Origin: Massilia sp. Mn16-1_5
GTDB taxonomy: Bacteria > Pseudomonadota > Gammaproteobacteria > Burkholderiales > Burkholderiaceae_D
Length of the DNA stretch: 64,000 nucleotides
Assembly (NCBI RefSeq): GCF_004798585.1
Contig: NZ_PPXQ01000007.1
Location: 124,001 to 188,000, forward strand
Direction: 5' to 3'
In this document: positions 1 through 7,857 of the stretch, one piece after another
Layout of the letters: each line of letters begins with the position of its first letter
Numbering within the stretch: the stretch's first letter is position 1
The notes under the pieces: model-generated
What the model was told of the DNA's origin: nothing
The model's database searches: none
What the model saw: only the letters and a program-made list of their open reading frames with translations
Program-made: the position numbers and the translations under genes

Positions 1-1
1 A

Positions 2-586
2 ACGCGGGCGGCGATTCTCGACGTCGCGCTCGAGCTCGCCAGCCGTAACGGCCTGGAAGGCCTGACCATCGGCTTGCTGGCCGATCGCATGAACATGAGC
101 AAGTCGGGTGTGTTTGCCCACTTCGGTTCGCGCGAAGACTTGCAAATGGAAGTGCTCAAGCTCTACCACCATCGTTTCGAGCAGGAAGTGTTTTTCCCGA
201 GCGTCAAGGAGCCGCGTGGCTTGCCGCGCCTGGAATCCATGTTCGCGCGCTGGCTCAAGCGGGTGTCGGTCGAAATCGCATCGGGCTGCATTTATATCAG
301 CGGCGCGGTGGAGTACGATGACCGGCCAGGCCCGATCCGCGACGCGCTGGTGGCGATGGTGCGCGCCTGGCAGGGCGCACTGCTGCGCGCCGTGCAGCAA
401 AGCGTCGACTGCGGCGACCTGCAGCAGGGCGCCGACCCGCAACAGCTGGTCTACGAGATGTACGGGCTGATCCTGGCCCTGCACCATGACGCACGTTTCC
501 TGCGGATCCCCGGCGCCGTCGACCGCGCCAACCGCGGCTTCGCGCGGCTGATCGAGAATTACCGTAATCCCGTTCAAAGCAAATAA
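2..586 (+). CDS. TetR-family transcriptional regulator (5' end outside window)
   Basis: The open frame runs in from the window edge, so the true start is missing. The visible N-terminal part has the TetR helix-turn-helix pattern: a helix ending in GLEGLTIGLLADRMNMSKSG, followed by VFAHFGSREDL, which is the recognition helix and the conserved F-x-x-K/R-E-x-L region. The remaining roughly 150 residues form the helical ligand-binding domain. The gene ends 59 bases before an acyl-CoA dehydrogenase gene on the same strand and is followed by a complete beta-oxidation set. It therefore probably represses the downstream operon and responds to an acyl-CoA, like PsrA or FadR-type TetR proteins. That ligand is inference. 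A TTG at 74 is an in-frame codon inside the DNA-binding domain and is not the real start. Confidence 0.88.
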   Translation, partial: TRAAILDVALELASRNGLEGLTIGLLADRMNMSKSGVFAHFGSREDLQMEVLKLYHHRFEQEVFFPSVKEPRGLPRLESMFARWLKRVSVEIASGCIYISGAVEYDDRPGPIRDALVAMVRAWQGALLRAVQQSVDCGDLQQGADPQQLVYEMYGLILALHHDARFLRIPGAVDRANRGFARLIENYRNPVQSK

Positions 587-645
587 GCGGCTTCAACGCC
601 TGCTTTCCAGTTACACACAAATCTCACCTTCATCAGGAGAACACC

Positions 646-2436
646 ATGGGTCAGTACGTCGCGCCAATCCGGGATATGCAGTTTGTGCTGCATGAATTCC
701 TCAACGTCACCGAAGAATTCAAGAACCTGCCTGCCTACCAGGAAATCGACGCCGACATCATCAACCAGGTGCTGGAAGAAGGCGCGAAATTCACGCAGGA
801 AGTGCTGTTCCCGCTGAACCACTCGGGCGACCGCGAAGGCTGCCACTTCGACGCCGCCACCAAGACCGTGACCACGCCGAAGGGCTTCAAGGAAGCGTAT
901 AAGCAGTACGTCGAAGGCGGCTGGGCGGCACTGGCCTGCGATCCGGAATACGGCGGCCAGGGCCTGCCGGTTTCGCTGAACAATTCGTTCTACGAAATGC
1001 TGAACTCGGCCAACCAGGCCTGGACCATGTACCCGGGCCTGTCGCATGGCGCCTACGAGTGCCTGAAGGAACACGGTACCGACGAGCAGAAGAAGTTCTA
1101 CCTGCCGAAGCTGGTGTCGGGCGAGTGGACCGGCACCATGTGCCTGACCGAAGCCCACTGCGGCACCGACCTGGGCCTGCTGCGCTCGAAGGCCGAGCCG
1201 CAAGCCGACGGCACCTACAAGATCACGGGCTCGAAGATCTTCATCTCGGCCGGCGAGCACGACGTGTCCGAAAACATCGTCCACCTGGTGCTGGCGCGCC
1301 TGCCGGACGCACCGGAAGGTTCGAAGGGCATCTCGCTGTTCCTGGTGCCGAAGTTCCTGCCGAACGCGGACGGTTCGATCGGCGAGCGCAACCCGATCTT
1401 CTGCGGCGCCATCGAAGAAAAGATGGGCATCCACGGCAACTCGACCTGCCAGATGAACCTGGACGGCGCCGTCGGCACCCTGATCGGCCAGCCTCATAAA
1501 GGCCTGAACGCGATGTTCGTGTTCATGAACGCCGCCCGCCTGGGCGTCGGCATGCAGTCGCTCGGCCTGACCGAAGTGGCTTACCAGAACGCCCTGGTCT
1601 ATGCAAAAGACCGCATCCAGATGCGTTCGCTGTCGGGCCCGAAGGCACCGGACAAGCCGGCCGACCCGATCATCGTGCACCCGGACGTGCGCCGCATGCT
1701 GTTGACGGCGAAAGCCTACGCCGAAGGCGCGCGTGCGCTGACCTCGTATGTCGCGCTGCAGATCGACCGCGAACTGAACCACCCTGACGAAGAAGTGCGC
1801 AAGGAAGCCGCCGGCGAAGTCGCGCTGCTGACCCCGATCGTGAAAGCCTTCATCACCGACAACGGCTGGATCGCGACCTCGGAAGCGATGCAGGTCTACG
1901 GCGGCCACGGCTACATCAGCGAGTGGGGCATGGAGCAGTACGTGCGTGACGCGCGCATCAACATGATCTACGAAGGCACCAACACCGTGCAGTCGCTCGA
2001 CCTGCTGGGTCGCAAGATCCTGATGGACAACGGCGCCAAGCTGCGCGCCTTCGGCGAGAAAGTGAAAGCCTTCGTCGAAGAGAACGGCCTGGACGAGTCG
2101 ATGTCCGAATTCGTGACCCCGCTGGGCGAACTGGGCGAGAAAGTCGGCAAGCTGACCATGGAAATCGGCATGAAGGCCTTCACCAACCAGGACGAAGTGG
2201 GCGCCGCTGCCGTGCCTTACCTGCGCGTCGTCGGCCACATGGTGTTCAGCTACTTCTTCGCCCAGATGGCGAAGATCGCGCTGGCCAAGAAAGACTCGGG
2301 CGACAAGTTCTACGAAGCGAAGCTGCACACCGCGCGCTTCTATTTTGCCCGCCTGTACCCGGAAACCGCGATGCTGATCCGCCAGGCACGTTCGGGCGCG
2401 AACAACCTGCTGGCGCTCGACGCCGACCTGTTCTAA
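646..2436 (+). CDS. acyl-CoA dehydrogenase, long form with C-terminal extension
   Basis: The 596-residue product is a flavin-dependent acyl-CoA dehydrogenase that makes the first double bond in beta-oxidation. The N-terminal helical domain covers about residues 35-160. The middle beta-domain starts near MCLTEAHCGTDLG, the usual T-E-x-x-G-S/T-D FAD/substrate segment. The C-terminal helical domain carries MIYEGTNTVQ, whose Glu443 matches the catalytic base of the family. A further 130-residue C-terminal domain is typical of the roughly 600-residue group that includes DmdC-like enzymes. The start is supported by AGGAG six bases before the ATG. It is the first structural gene of a beta-oxidation operon; the next gene begins 18 bases after its stop. 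Chain-length preference cannot be read from the sequence. Confidence 0.93.
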   Translation: MGQYVAPIRDMQFVLHEFLNVTEEFKNLPAYQEIDADIINQVLEEGAKFTQEVLFPLNHSGDREGCHFDAATKTVTTPKGFKEAYKQYVEGGWAALACDPEYGGQGLPVSLNNSFYEMLNSANQAWTMYPGLSHGAYECLKEHGTDEQKKFYLPKLVSGEWTGTMCLTEAHCGTDLGLLRSKAEPQADGTYKITGSKIFISAGEHDVSENIVHLVLARLPDAPEGSKGISLFLVPKFLPNADGSIGERNPIFCGAIEEKMGIHGNSTCQMNLDGAVGTLIGQPHKGLNAMFVFMNAARLGVGMQSLGLTEVAYQNALVYAKDRIQMRSLSGPKAPDKPADPIIVHPDVRRMLLTAKAYAEGARALTSYVALQIDRELNHPDEEVRKEAAGEVALLTPIVKAFITDNGWIATSEAMQVYGGHGYISEWGMEQYVRDARINMIYEGTNTVQSLDLLGRKILMDNGAKLRAFGEKVKAFVEENGLDESMSEFVTPLGELGEKVGKLTMEIGMKAFTNQDEVGAAAVPYLRVVGHMVFSYFFAQMAKIALAKKDSGDKFYEAKLHTARFYFARLYPETAMLIRQARSGANNLLALDADLF

Positions 2437-2454
2437 GAACTAGAGGATAAAACC

Positions 2455-4851
2455 ATGACCAATTTCACCGTCAAGAAAGTCGCCGTCCTGGGCGCGGGCG
2501 TGATGGGCGCGCAGATCGCTGCGCACTGCGTCAACGCCAAGGTGCCTGTCGTCCTGTTCGACCTGCCGGCAAAGGAAGGCCCGAAGAACGGCATCGTCCT
2601 GAAAGCCATCGAGAACCTGAAAAAGCTGTCGCCTGCTCCGCTGGGCAACAAGGAAGACGCGTCGCTGATCGAAGTGGCCAACTACGAGGACAACCTCGAC
2701 GTGCTGGCCGGCTGCGACCTGATCATCGAAGCGATCGCCGAGCGCATGGACTGGAAGCACGACCTGTACGCCAAGGTCGCTCCGCACATCGGCGCCAACG
2801 CCATCTTCGCCTCGAACACCTCGGGCCTGTCGATCAACAAGCTGGCCGAAGGTTTCGATGAGAACCTGAAGGCGCGCTTCTGCGGCGTGCACTTCTTCAA
2901 CCCGCCGCGCTACATGCACCTGGTCGAGCTGATCCCGACCACCAGCACAAGCCCGGAAATCCTCGACCAGCTCGAGACCTTCCTGACCTCGGTGCTCGGT
3001 AAAGGTGTCGTGCGTGCGAAAGACACGCCGAACTTCATCGCCAACCGCGTCGGCATCTTCGGCATGCTGGCCACCATCCACGAAGCCGAGAAGTTCGGCC
3101 TGTCGGTGGACGTGGTCGACGACCTGACCGGCGCCAAGCTGGGCCGCGCGAAGTCGGGTACCTTCCGTACCGCCGACGTCGTCGGCCTGGACACCATGGG
3201 CCACGTCATCAAGACCATGCAGGACACCCTGCAGGACGACCCGTTCTTCGGCGTGTACAAGACGCCTGAGGTGCTGGCCAAGCTGATCGAGAAGGGCGCC
3301 CTGGGCCAGAAGACCGGCGGCGGCTTTTATAAAAAGGTCGGCAAGGAGATCCAGCGCCTCGACTTCGCCACCGGCGAGTACGTGGCCGGCGGCGCGAAGG
3401 CTGCCGACATCGTCGCGCGCATCCTGAAGGAAAAGGACCCGGTCAAGAAGTTCAAGGCCCTGCGCGAATCGACCAACCCGCAGGCGCAGTTCCTGTGGGC
3501 GATCTACCGCGACGCCTTCCACTACATCGCCGTGCACCTCGACACCATCGCCGACAACGCACGCGACGTCGACTTCGCGATGCGCTGGGGCTTCGGCTGG
3601 AGCGTCGGTCCGTTCGAGACCTGGCAAGCCGCCGGCTGGAAGCAGATCGCCGAATGGGTCAAGGAAGACATCGACGCCGGCAAGGCGCTGACCAACACCC
3701 CGCTCCCAAGCTGGGTCTTCGAAGGCCAAGTCGCCGAGAAGGGCGTGCACACCCCTGAAGGTTCGTACTCGGCCGCATCGAACAGCTACGTGCCGCGCTC
3801 GAACCTGGCCGTCTACGAACGCCAGGCCTTCCGCGCACCGGTGCTGGGCGCAGGCGCCCAAGACGCCAAGACCGCCGGCACCACCGTGCACGAGGACGAT
3901 TCGGTCCGCATCTGGCACACCGGCGACGACGTCCTGATCATCTCGCTCAAGACCAAGATGCACGTCATCGGCGACGGCGTCGTCAAGGGCCTGCAGCGCG
4001 CGATGGCGGAAGCCGAAAAGAACTTCAAGGGCCTGGTCATCTGGAACACCGACGCGACCGAAGGCGGCGCCTTCTCGGCCGGTGCCGACCTGCAATCGGC
4101 CCTGCCGGCCTTCATGACCGGCGGCGCGAAAGCGATGGACCCGATGGTGCGCGAACTGCAGAACACCTTCATGCAGATGAAGTACTCGAACGTGCCCGTG
4201 GTGGCGGCCGTGGCCGGCCTGGCGCTGGGCGGCGGCTGCGAAATGGCGCTGCACGCATCGAAGCGCGTGGCCTCGATCGAGTCCTACATCGGCTTGGTCG
4301 AAGTCGGCGTGGGCCTGGTGCCTGCCGGCGGCGGCCTGAAGGAAGCGGCAGTGCGCGCCTTCACGGAAGCGAAGGGCAACGACATCCTGCAATTCCTGAA
4401 GACCGGTTTCACCAACGCCGCTACCGCGCAGGTGTCGAAGTCGGCGCTGGAAGCGAAGGCGATGGGCTACCTGAAGGAAGACGACATCATCGTCTTCAAC
4501 ACCTACGAACTGCTGCACGTGGCGAAGGTCACCGCGCGCGCCATGTTCGATAGCGGCTACCGCGCGCCGGCCAAGCGTCCGGTGACCGTGACCGGCCGCT
4601 ACGGCTGGGCGACGATCCGCGGCCAGCTGGTCAACATGCGTGACGGCGGCTTCATCTCGGCCCACGACTACAAGCTGGGCGACATGATCGCCGAGATCGT
4701 GACCGGCGGCGACGTCGACCAGGGCAGCGTGGTGTCCGAGCAGTGGCTGCTCGACATGGAGCGCAAGGCCTTCATCGAACTGCTGAACAACCCGAAGACG
4801 CAAGAGCGGATCATGGGCATGATGCAAACTGGTAAGCCGGTGCGGAATTAA
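2455..4851 (+). CDS. 3-hydroxyacyl-CoA dehydrogenase / enoyl-CoA hydratase fusion (FadN-type order)
   Basis: The 798-residue bifunctional enzyme catalyses the second and third steps of beta-oxidation. The N-terminal Rossmann fold begins with VAVLGAGVMGAQIA (residues 9-22), the NAD-binding GxGxxG. The dehydrogenase C-terminal domains follow to about residue 440. The crotonase-type hydratase domain lies at about 485-680, with FSAGADL near 541 and AGLALGGGCEMALHA forming the oxyanion-hole region. This dehydrogenase-first order is that of FadN and related proteins and is opposite to E. coli FadB, where the hydratase is N-terminal. A separate thiolase begins 17 bases downstream, as expected of a multienzyme pair. 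The ATG has an AGAGGA-type ribosome site. Confidence 0.92.
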   Translation: MTNFTVKKVAVLGAGVMGAQIAAHCVNAKVPVVLFDLPAKEGPKNGIVLKAIENLKKLSPAPLGNKEDASLIEVANYEDNLDVLAGCDLIIEAIAERMDWKHDLYAKVAPHIGANAIFASNTSGLSINKLAEGFDENLKARFCGVHFFNPPRYMHLVELIPTTSTSPEILDQLETFLTSVLGKGVVRAKDTPNFIANRVGIFGMLATIHEAEKFGLSVDVVDDLTGAKLGRAKSGTFRTADVVGLDTMGHVIKTMQDTLQDDPFFGVYKTPEVLAKLIEKGALGQKTGGGFYKKVGKEIQRLDFATGEYVAGGAKAADIVARILKEKDPVKKFKALRESTNPQAQFLWAIYRDAFHYIAVHLDTIADNARDVDFAMRWGFGWSVGPFETWQAAGWKQIAEWVKEDIDAGKALTNTPLPSWVFEGQVAEKGVHTPEGSYSAASNSYVPRSNLAVYERQAFRAPVLGAGAQDAKTAGTTVHEDDSVRIWHTGDDVLIISLKTKMHVIGDGVVKGLQRAMAEAEKNFKGLVIWNTDATEGGAFSAGADLQSALPAFMTGGAKAMDPMVRELQNTFMQMKYSNVPVVAAVAGLALGGGCEMALHASKRVASIESYIGLVEVGVGLVPAGGGLKEAAVRAFTEAKGNDILQFLKTGFTNAATAQVSKSALEAKAMGYLKEDDIIVFNTYELLHVAKVTARAMFDSGYRAPAKRPVTVTGRYGWATIRGQLVNMRDGGFISAHDYKLGDMIAEIVTGGDVDQGSVVSEQWLLDMERKAFIELLNNPKTQERIMGMMQTGKPVRN

Positions 4852-4867
4852 TTACAGGACGACTGAC

Positions 4868-6064
4868 ATGAGCAAACAACTTCAAGACGCATACATCGTC
4901 GCAGCGACCCGCACCCCGATTGGCAAGGCGCCGCGCGGCATGTTCAAAACGACCCGCCCGGACGACCTGCTGGTGCACGCGATCCGCGGCGCCATGGCCG
5001 CCGTGCCGAACCTCGACCCGGCCCTGATCGTCGACGCCATCGTCGGCTGCTCGTTCCCGGAAGCGGAGCAGGGTTTCAATATCGCCCGTAACTCGGTGGT
5101 GCTGGCCGGCCTGCCGAACACGGTCGGCGGCGTGACCGTCAACCGCTACTGCGCGTCGGGCATCACCGCCCTGGCGATGGCCGCGGACCGCATCCGCGTC
5201 GGTGAAGCCGACGTGATGATCGCCGGCGGCGTCGAATCGATGTCGATGGTGCCGATGATGGGCCACCACCCGTCGATCAACATGGACACGTTTAAAGACG
5301 AAAACGTTGGCCTGGCCTACGGCATGGGCCTGACCGCCGAGAAAGTGGCGCAGCAGTGGAAAGTGTCGCGCGAAGACCAGGACGCCTTCGGCCTGGAATC
5401 GCACCGCCGCGCCATCGCCGCCCAGCAGGCAGGCTACTTCAAGGACGAGATCACCCCGGTCGAAATCGTCACCCGCACGCCGAACCTGGCGACCGGCGAG
5501 ATCTCGGTCAAGCGCCGCACCGTCGACCTGGACGAAGGCCCGCGCGCCGACGCCAGCGCTGAAGGCATGGCCAAGCTGAAGCCGGTCTTCGCCGCCAAGG
5601 GCACCGTCACGGCTGCGACCTCGTCGCAGATGTCGGACGGCGCCGGCGCCCTGATCGTCGTCAGCGAGAAGATCCTGAAGGAACACAACCTGACCCCGCT
5701 CGCGAAATTCTCGTCCTTCGCCGTGCGCGGCGTGCCGCCGGAAATCATGGGCATCGGCCCGAAGGTGGCGATTCCCGCGGCGCTGGCTGCCGCCGGCCTG
5801 ACCCAGGACCAGCTGGATTGGATCGAGCTGAACGAAGCGTTTGCAGCGCAGGCCCTGGCCGTGATCCGCGACCTGGACCTGGACACCAGCAAGGTCAACC
5901 CGATGGGCGGCGCGATCGCCCTGGGTCACCCGCTGGGCGCGACCGGCGCCATCCGCGCCGCGACCGTCGTGCACGCACTGCGCCGCAACAACCTGAAGTA
6001 CGGCATGGTGACGATGTGCGTCGGCGCCGGCATGGGCGCGGCTGGTATCATCGAGCGCGTTTAA
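4868..6064 (+). CDS. acetyl-CoA C-acyltransferase (thiolase)
   Basis: The 398-residue product is a thiolase that cleaves 3-ketoacyl-CoA with CoA to release acetyl-CoA. The nucleophilic cysteine is Cys95 in VNRYCASGITAL. The catalytic His lies in GGAIALGHPLGATGA, and the second active-site Cys in MCVGAGMGAAG near the C-terminus. ELNEAFAAQ, a family hallmark, is also present. Length and motifs are those of a degradative thiolase of the FadA/FadI type. It is the third gene of the operon, with AGGACG upstream of the ATG. A 71-bp palindromic repeat separates it from the next gene and could attenuate read-through. Confidence 0.93.
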   Translation: MSKQLQDAYIVAATRTPIGKAPRGMFKTTRPDDLLVHAIRGAMAAVPNLDPALIVDAIVGCSFPEAEQGFNIARNSVVLAGLPNTVGGVTVNRYCASGITALAMAADRIRVGEADVMIAGGVESMSMVPMMGHHPSINMDTFKDENVGLAYGMGLTAEKVAQQWKVSREDQDAFGLESHRRAIAAQQAGYFKDEITPVEIVTRTPNLATGEISVKRRTVDLDEGPRADASAEGMAKLKPVFAAKGTVTAATSSQMSDGAGALIVVSEKILKEHNLTPLAKFSSFAVRGVPPEIMGIGPKVAIPAALAAAGLTQDQLDWIELNEAFAAQALAVIRDLDLDTSKVNPMGGAIALGHPLGATGAIRAATVVHALRRNNLKYGMVTMCVGAGMGAAGIIERV

Positions 6065-6115
6065 TTTTGGACAGGGGCCGTGTCAGCGTGTGCGTTGACG
6101 CGGCCTGTGAATCCG

Positions 6116-6186
6116 CGCGGGCATGCCCGCCCTACGGTGTGCTACAGCCAGCGGCTGCGGTGTACCGTAGGGCGGGCATGCCCGCG
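6116..6186. repeat. REPIN-like inverted repeat pair
   Basis: Two 23-base arms (6116-6138 and 6164-6186) are perfect reverse complements around a 25-base centre. Each arm is itself built around the palindrome GGGCATGCCC and ends in CCCTACGGT or its complement ACCGTAGGG. This is the local form of the GTAGGG(T/C)GG palindromic family found at nine other places in the window. In RNA it would form a long hairpin between the thiolase and enoyl-CoA hydratase genes. Confidence 0.85.
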
Positions 6187-6223
6187 TGGTCTTTCGTACT
6201 TCTGAACACCCTGGAGACACATG

Positions 6224-6997
6224 ATGGCCATCCAAACGAATAAACAAAAAGGCATCCTCACCATCGAATTCGACCGCCTCGAGCGCAAGAACGCCATCAC
6301 CGGCGCCATGTACACCACCATGGCCGACGCCTTGCTCGACGCCGAACAAGACCCGCAAGTGCGCGCCGTCCTCATCACCGGCAAGCCGGAAATCTTCACC
6401 GCCGGTAACGACCTCGACGACTTCCTGAACAACGTCGGCGAAGGTGCCATGACCGAAGACCGTCCGGTATTCCGCTTCATGAAAGCCCTGGAAGGCTGTA
6501 CCAAGCCGGTCATCGCCGCCGTCAGCGGCGCCGCGGTCGGCATCGGCACCACGATGCTGATGCACTGCGACCTGGTCTATTGCGCCGACAATGCGAAATT
6601 CTCGATGCCCTTCAGCCAGCTCGGCCTGTGCCCGGAATTCGCGTCGTCGCTGCTGGTCGCGCAAGCCGCCGGCTACACCCGCGCCGCCGAAAAGCTGATG
6701 CTGGGCGAAGCCTTCGGCGCCCAGGAAGCCTTCGAGATGGGCATCGTGGCAAAAGTGCTGCCGGCCGTCGAGCTGCTGGAGTTTGCGCGCGGCCAGGCCG
6801 CCAAGCTGGTCGCCTTGCCGGCCGCCTCGATCCGCGCCACCAAGGCCCTGATGCGCCGCCCGCGCGCCGCCATCGTCGCCGAGACGATGGCCGTCGAAAA
6901 CAAGCAGTTCAGCACCATGCTGGTCGGCGCCGAAGCCAAAGAGGCATTCACGGCCTTCTTCCAGAAGCGCAAGCCGGACTTTTCGAAGTTCGACTAA
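6224..6997 (+). CDS. enoyl-CoA hydratase/isomerase family protein
   Basis: The 257-residue product is a crotonase-superfamily protein. Visible motifs are TAGNDLDDFL, the N-terminal oxyanion-hole loop, and AAVSGAAVGIGTTMLMHCDL, the second oxyanion loop. They are followed by FSMPFSQLGLCPEFASS, where the catalytic acidic residues usually sit. Two ATGs are adjacent at 6221 and 6224. GGAG at 6213-6216 lies 4 bases from the first and 7 from the second, so 6224 is preferred. It probably supplies extra hydratase or isomerase capacity to the beta-oxidation operon, for example for unsaturated or short-chain substrates. That role is inference. Its last four bases overlap the end of the convergent gene on the minus strand. 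Confidence 0.88.
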   Translation: MAIQTNKQKGILTIEFDRLERKNAITGAMYTTMADALLDAEQDPQVRAVLITGKPEIFTAGNDLDDFLNNVGEGAMTEDRPVFRFMKALEGCTKPVIAAVSGAAVGIGTTMLMHCDLVYCADNAKFSMPFSQLGLCPEFASSLLVAQAAGYTRAAEKLMLGEAFGAQEAFEMGIVAKVLPAVELLEFARGQAAKLVALPAASIRATKALMRRPRAAIVAETMAVENKQFSTMLVGAEAKEAFTAFFQKRKPDFSKFD

Positions 6998-7485
6998 ATC
7001 CCGTCCCCGATCGCGGTCTCATCATCGTCCGCGCCTGGGGATGCCAGGCGCCGCGCGATGACGGCCGTCAGCACGCCCTGCAGCACGTGGATGAACCAGC
7101 GCTCGCCGGCCTTGCGCGGGCCGGCTGCGAATTCTCCCTGCGTGATCCCGAGCACGGGCGCGATGGCGCCGATGTTGACCGCGTACAGGGCCGTGCCGTA
7201 GAGCGCGCCGAGCGTCACTGGAGACAGCGACGGCGCCATGTCCTCCAGTTTCGGTAGTGCCGCCCCGAAGGCGGCCGACGCGCCCAGGTGGTTGGCGAAC
7301 TCGGCAATGCTGGTGCCGGTGTCGCCGATCACCGCGCGCGAACCCGTCTTCTCGTCGATCCAGTCGACGGCGTCCCGGTCCAACGTCTTGGTCATGACGC
7401 CGCTCTTGCGGCCCGCAAACATGACTGCGCTCGTCACCACGCCCGCGATGATTCCGCCTACCATGGCGGCTGCCTGTCGTTGCAT
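6994..7485 (-). CDS. small inner-membrane protein, possibly YagU/DUF1440-like
   Basis: The 163-residue product starts MQRQAAAMVGGIIAGVVTSA, a membrane-spanning helix. It has further hydrophobic segments at about 85-110 (LSPVTLGALYGTALYAVNIG) and 135-150. The pattern of a first helix, a soluble loop with W-I-D-E-K and then helices resembles the YagU/DUF1440 group, but this is a weak recognition. AGGAGA lies just upstream of the ATG. The gene converges on the enoyl-CoA hydratase gene with a 4-base overlap. No function can be assigned from the sequence. Confidence 0.7.
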   Translation of the reverse strand: MQRQAAAMVGGIIAGVVTSAVMFAGRKSGVMTKTLDRDAVDWIDEKTGSRAVIGDTGTSIAEFANHLGASAAFGAALPKLEDMAPSLSPVTLGALYGTALYAVNIGAIAPVLGITQGEFAAGPRKAGERWFIHVLQGVLTAVIARRLASPGADDDETAIGDGI

Positions 7486-7756
7486 GAAAGCTCTCCTTTA
7501 GAAATATGAACCGGCTGCGGTGTCACGCCACAGTCGGGGTCGTCATGCGACCTTACCCCGGCAGGCGGCGTGCTTCGGTTCGATATCGTACGGAGTGCGT
7601 GCAGTGTATCGACGCAGCGAGACGGACAGTGCCGCTCGAAAAGAGAATTGGTGCCGGTATGTTTCCCGACCGCCGGCGCCGGTAGGGCAGCGAAGCTGCC
7701 GCGTTCTTGAGAACGATGTCTATCTTCGCTCCCCAATATGACAGCAGTTTGACTTC
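7486..7756. other. intergenic stretch without recognised gene
   Basis: These 271 bases between the YagU-like gene and the MITE-like element next to the MHYT kinase show no open frame with coding character. A GC-rich partial hairpin, CGCCGGCGCCGG, lies near 7671. The region presumably holds the promoter of the minus-strand YagU-like gene, but no clear -35/-10 pair stands out. Confidence 0.5.
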
Positions 7757-7857
7757 GAGCGCCTAACAAAACTGCCATGGCTGCGTTGCAGCGCCTCGCC
7801 GTACCCTCGTACTGTCTTCGGCGCTGCGCCTTGCCCTGTCAGTTTTGTTAGACGCTC
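7757..7857. repeat. 101-bp MITE-like element with 18-bp terminal inverted repeats
   Basis: The ends 7757-7774 and 7840-7857 (GAGCGCCTAACAAAACTG and the complement of GAGCGTCTAACAAAACTG) match at 17 of 18 positions. The 65-base interior contains its own imperfect hairpin (GGCTGCGTTGCAGCGCC facing GGCGCTGCGCC). The right end abuts the stop codon of the MHYT kinase (7858-7860), so the kinase mRNA would end in this structure. There is no coding capacity. It is a non-autonomous element or a repeat-derived terminator. Confidence 0.75.

Noticed and set aside
574..4827. Long open frames on the minus strand opposite the beta-oxidation genes (up to about 795 codons)
   Set aside because: They are antisense to genes with complete family motifs, are rich in His, Arg and Ala as expected of shadow frames in high-GC DNA, and show no domain or ribosome site.
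7520..7741. Short open frame (about 73 codons) between the YagU-like gene and the MHYT kinase
   Set aside because: There is no ribosome site, it is arginine- and serine-rich, and it has no supporting terminator or promoter.
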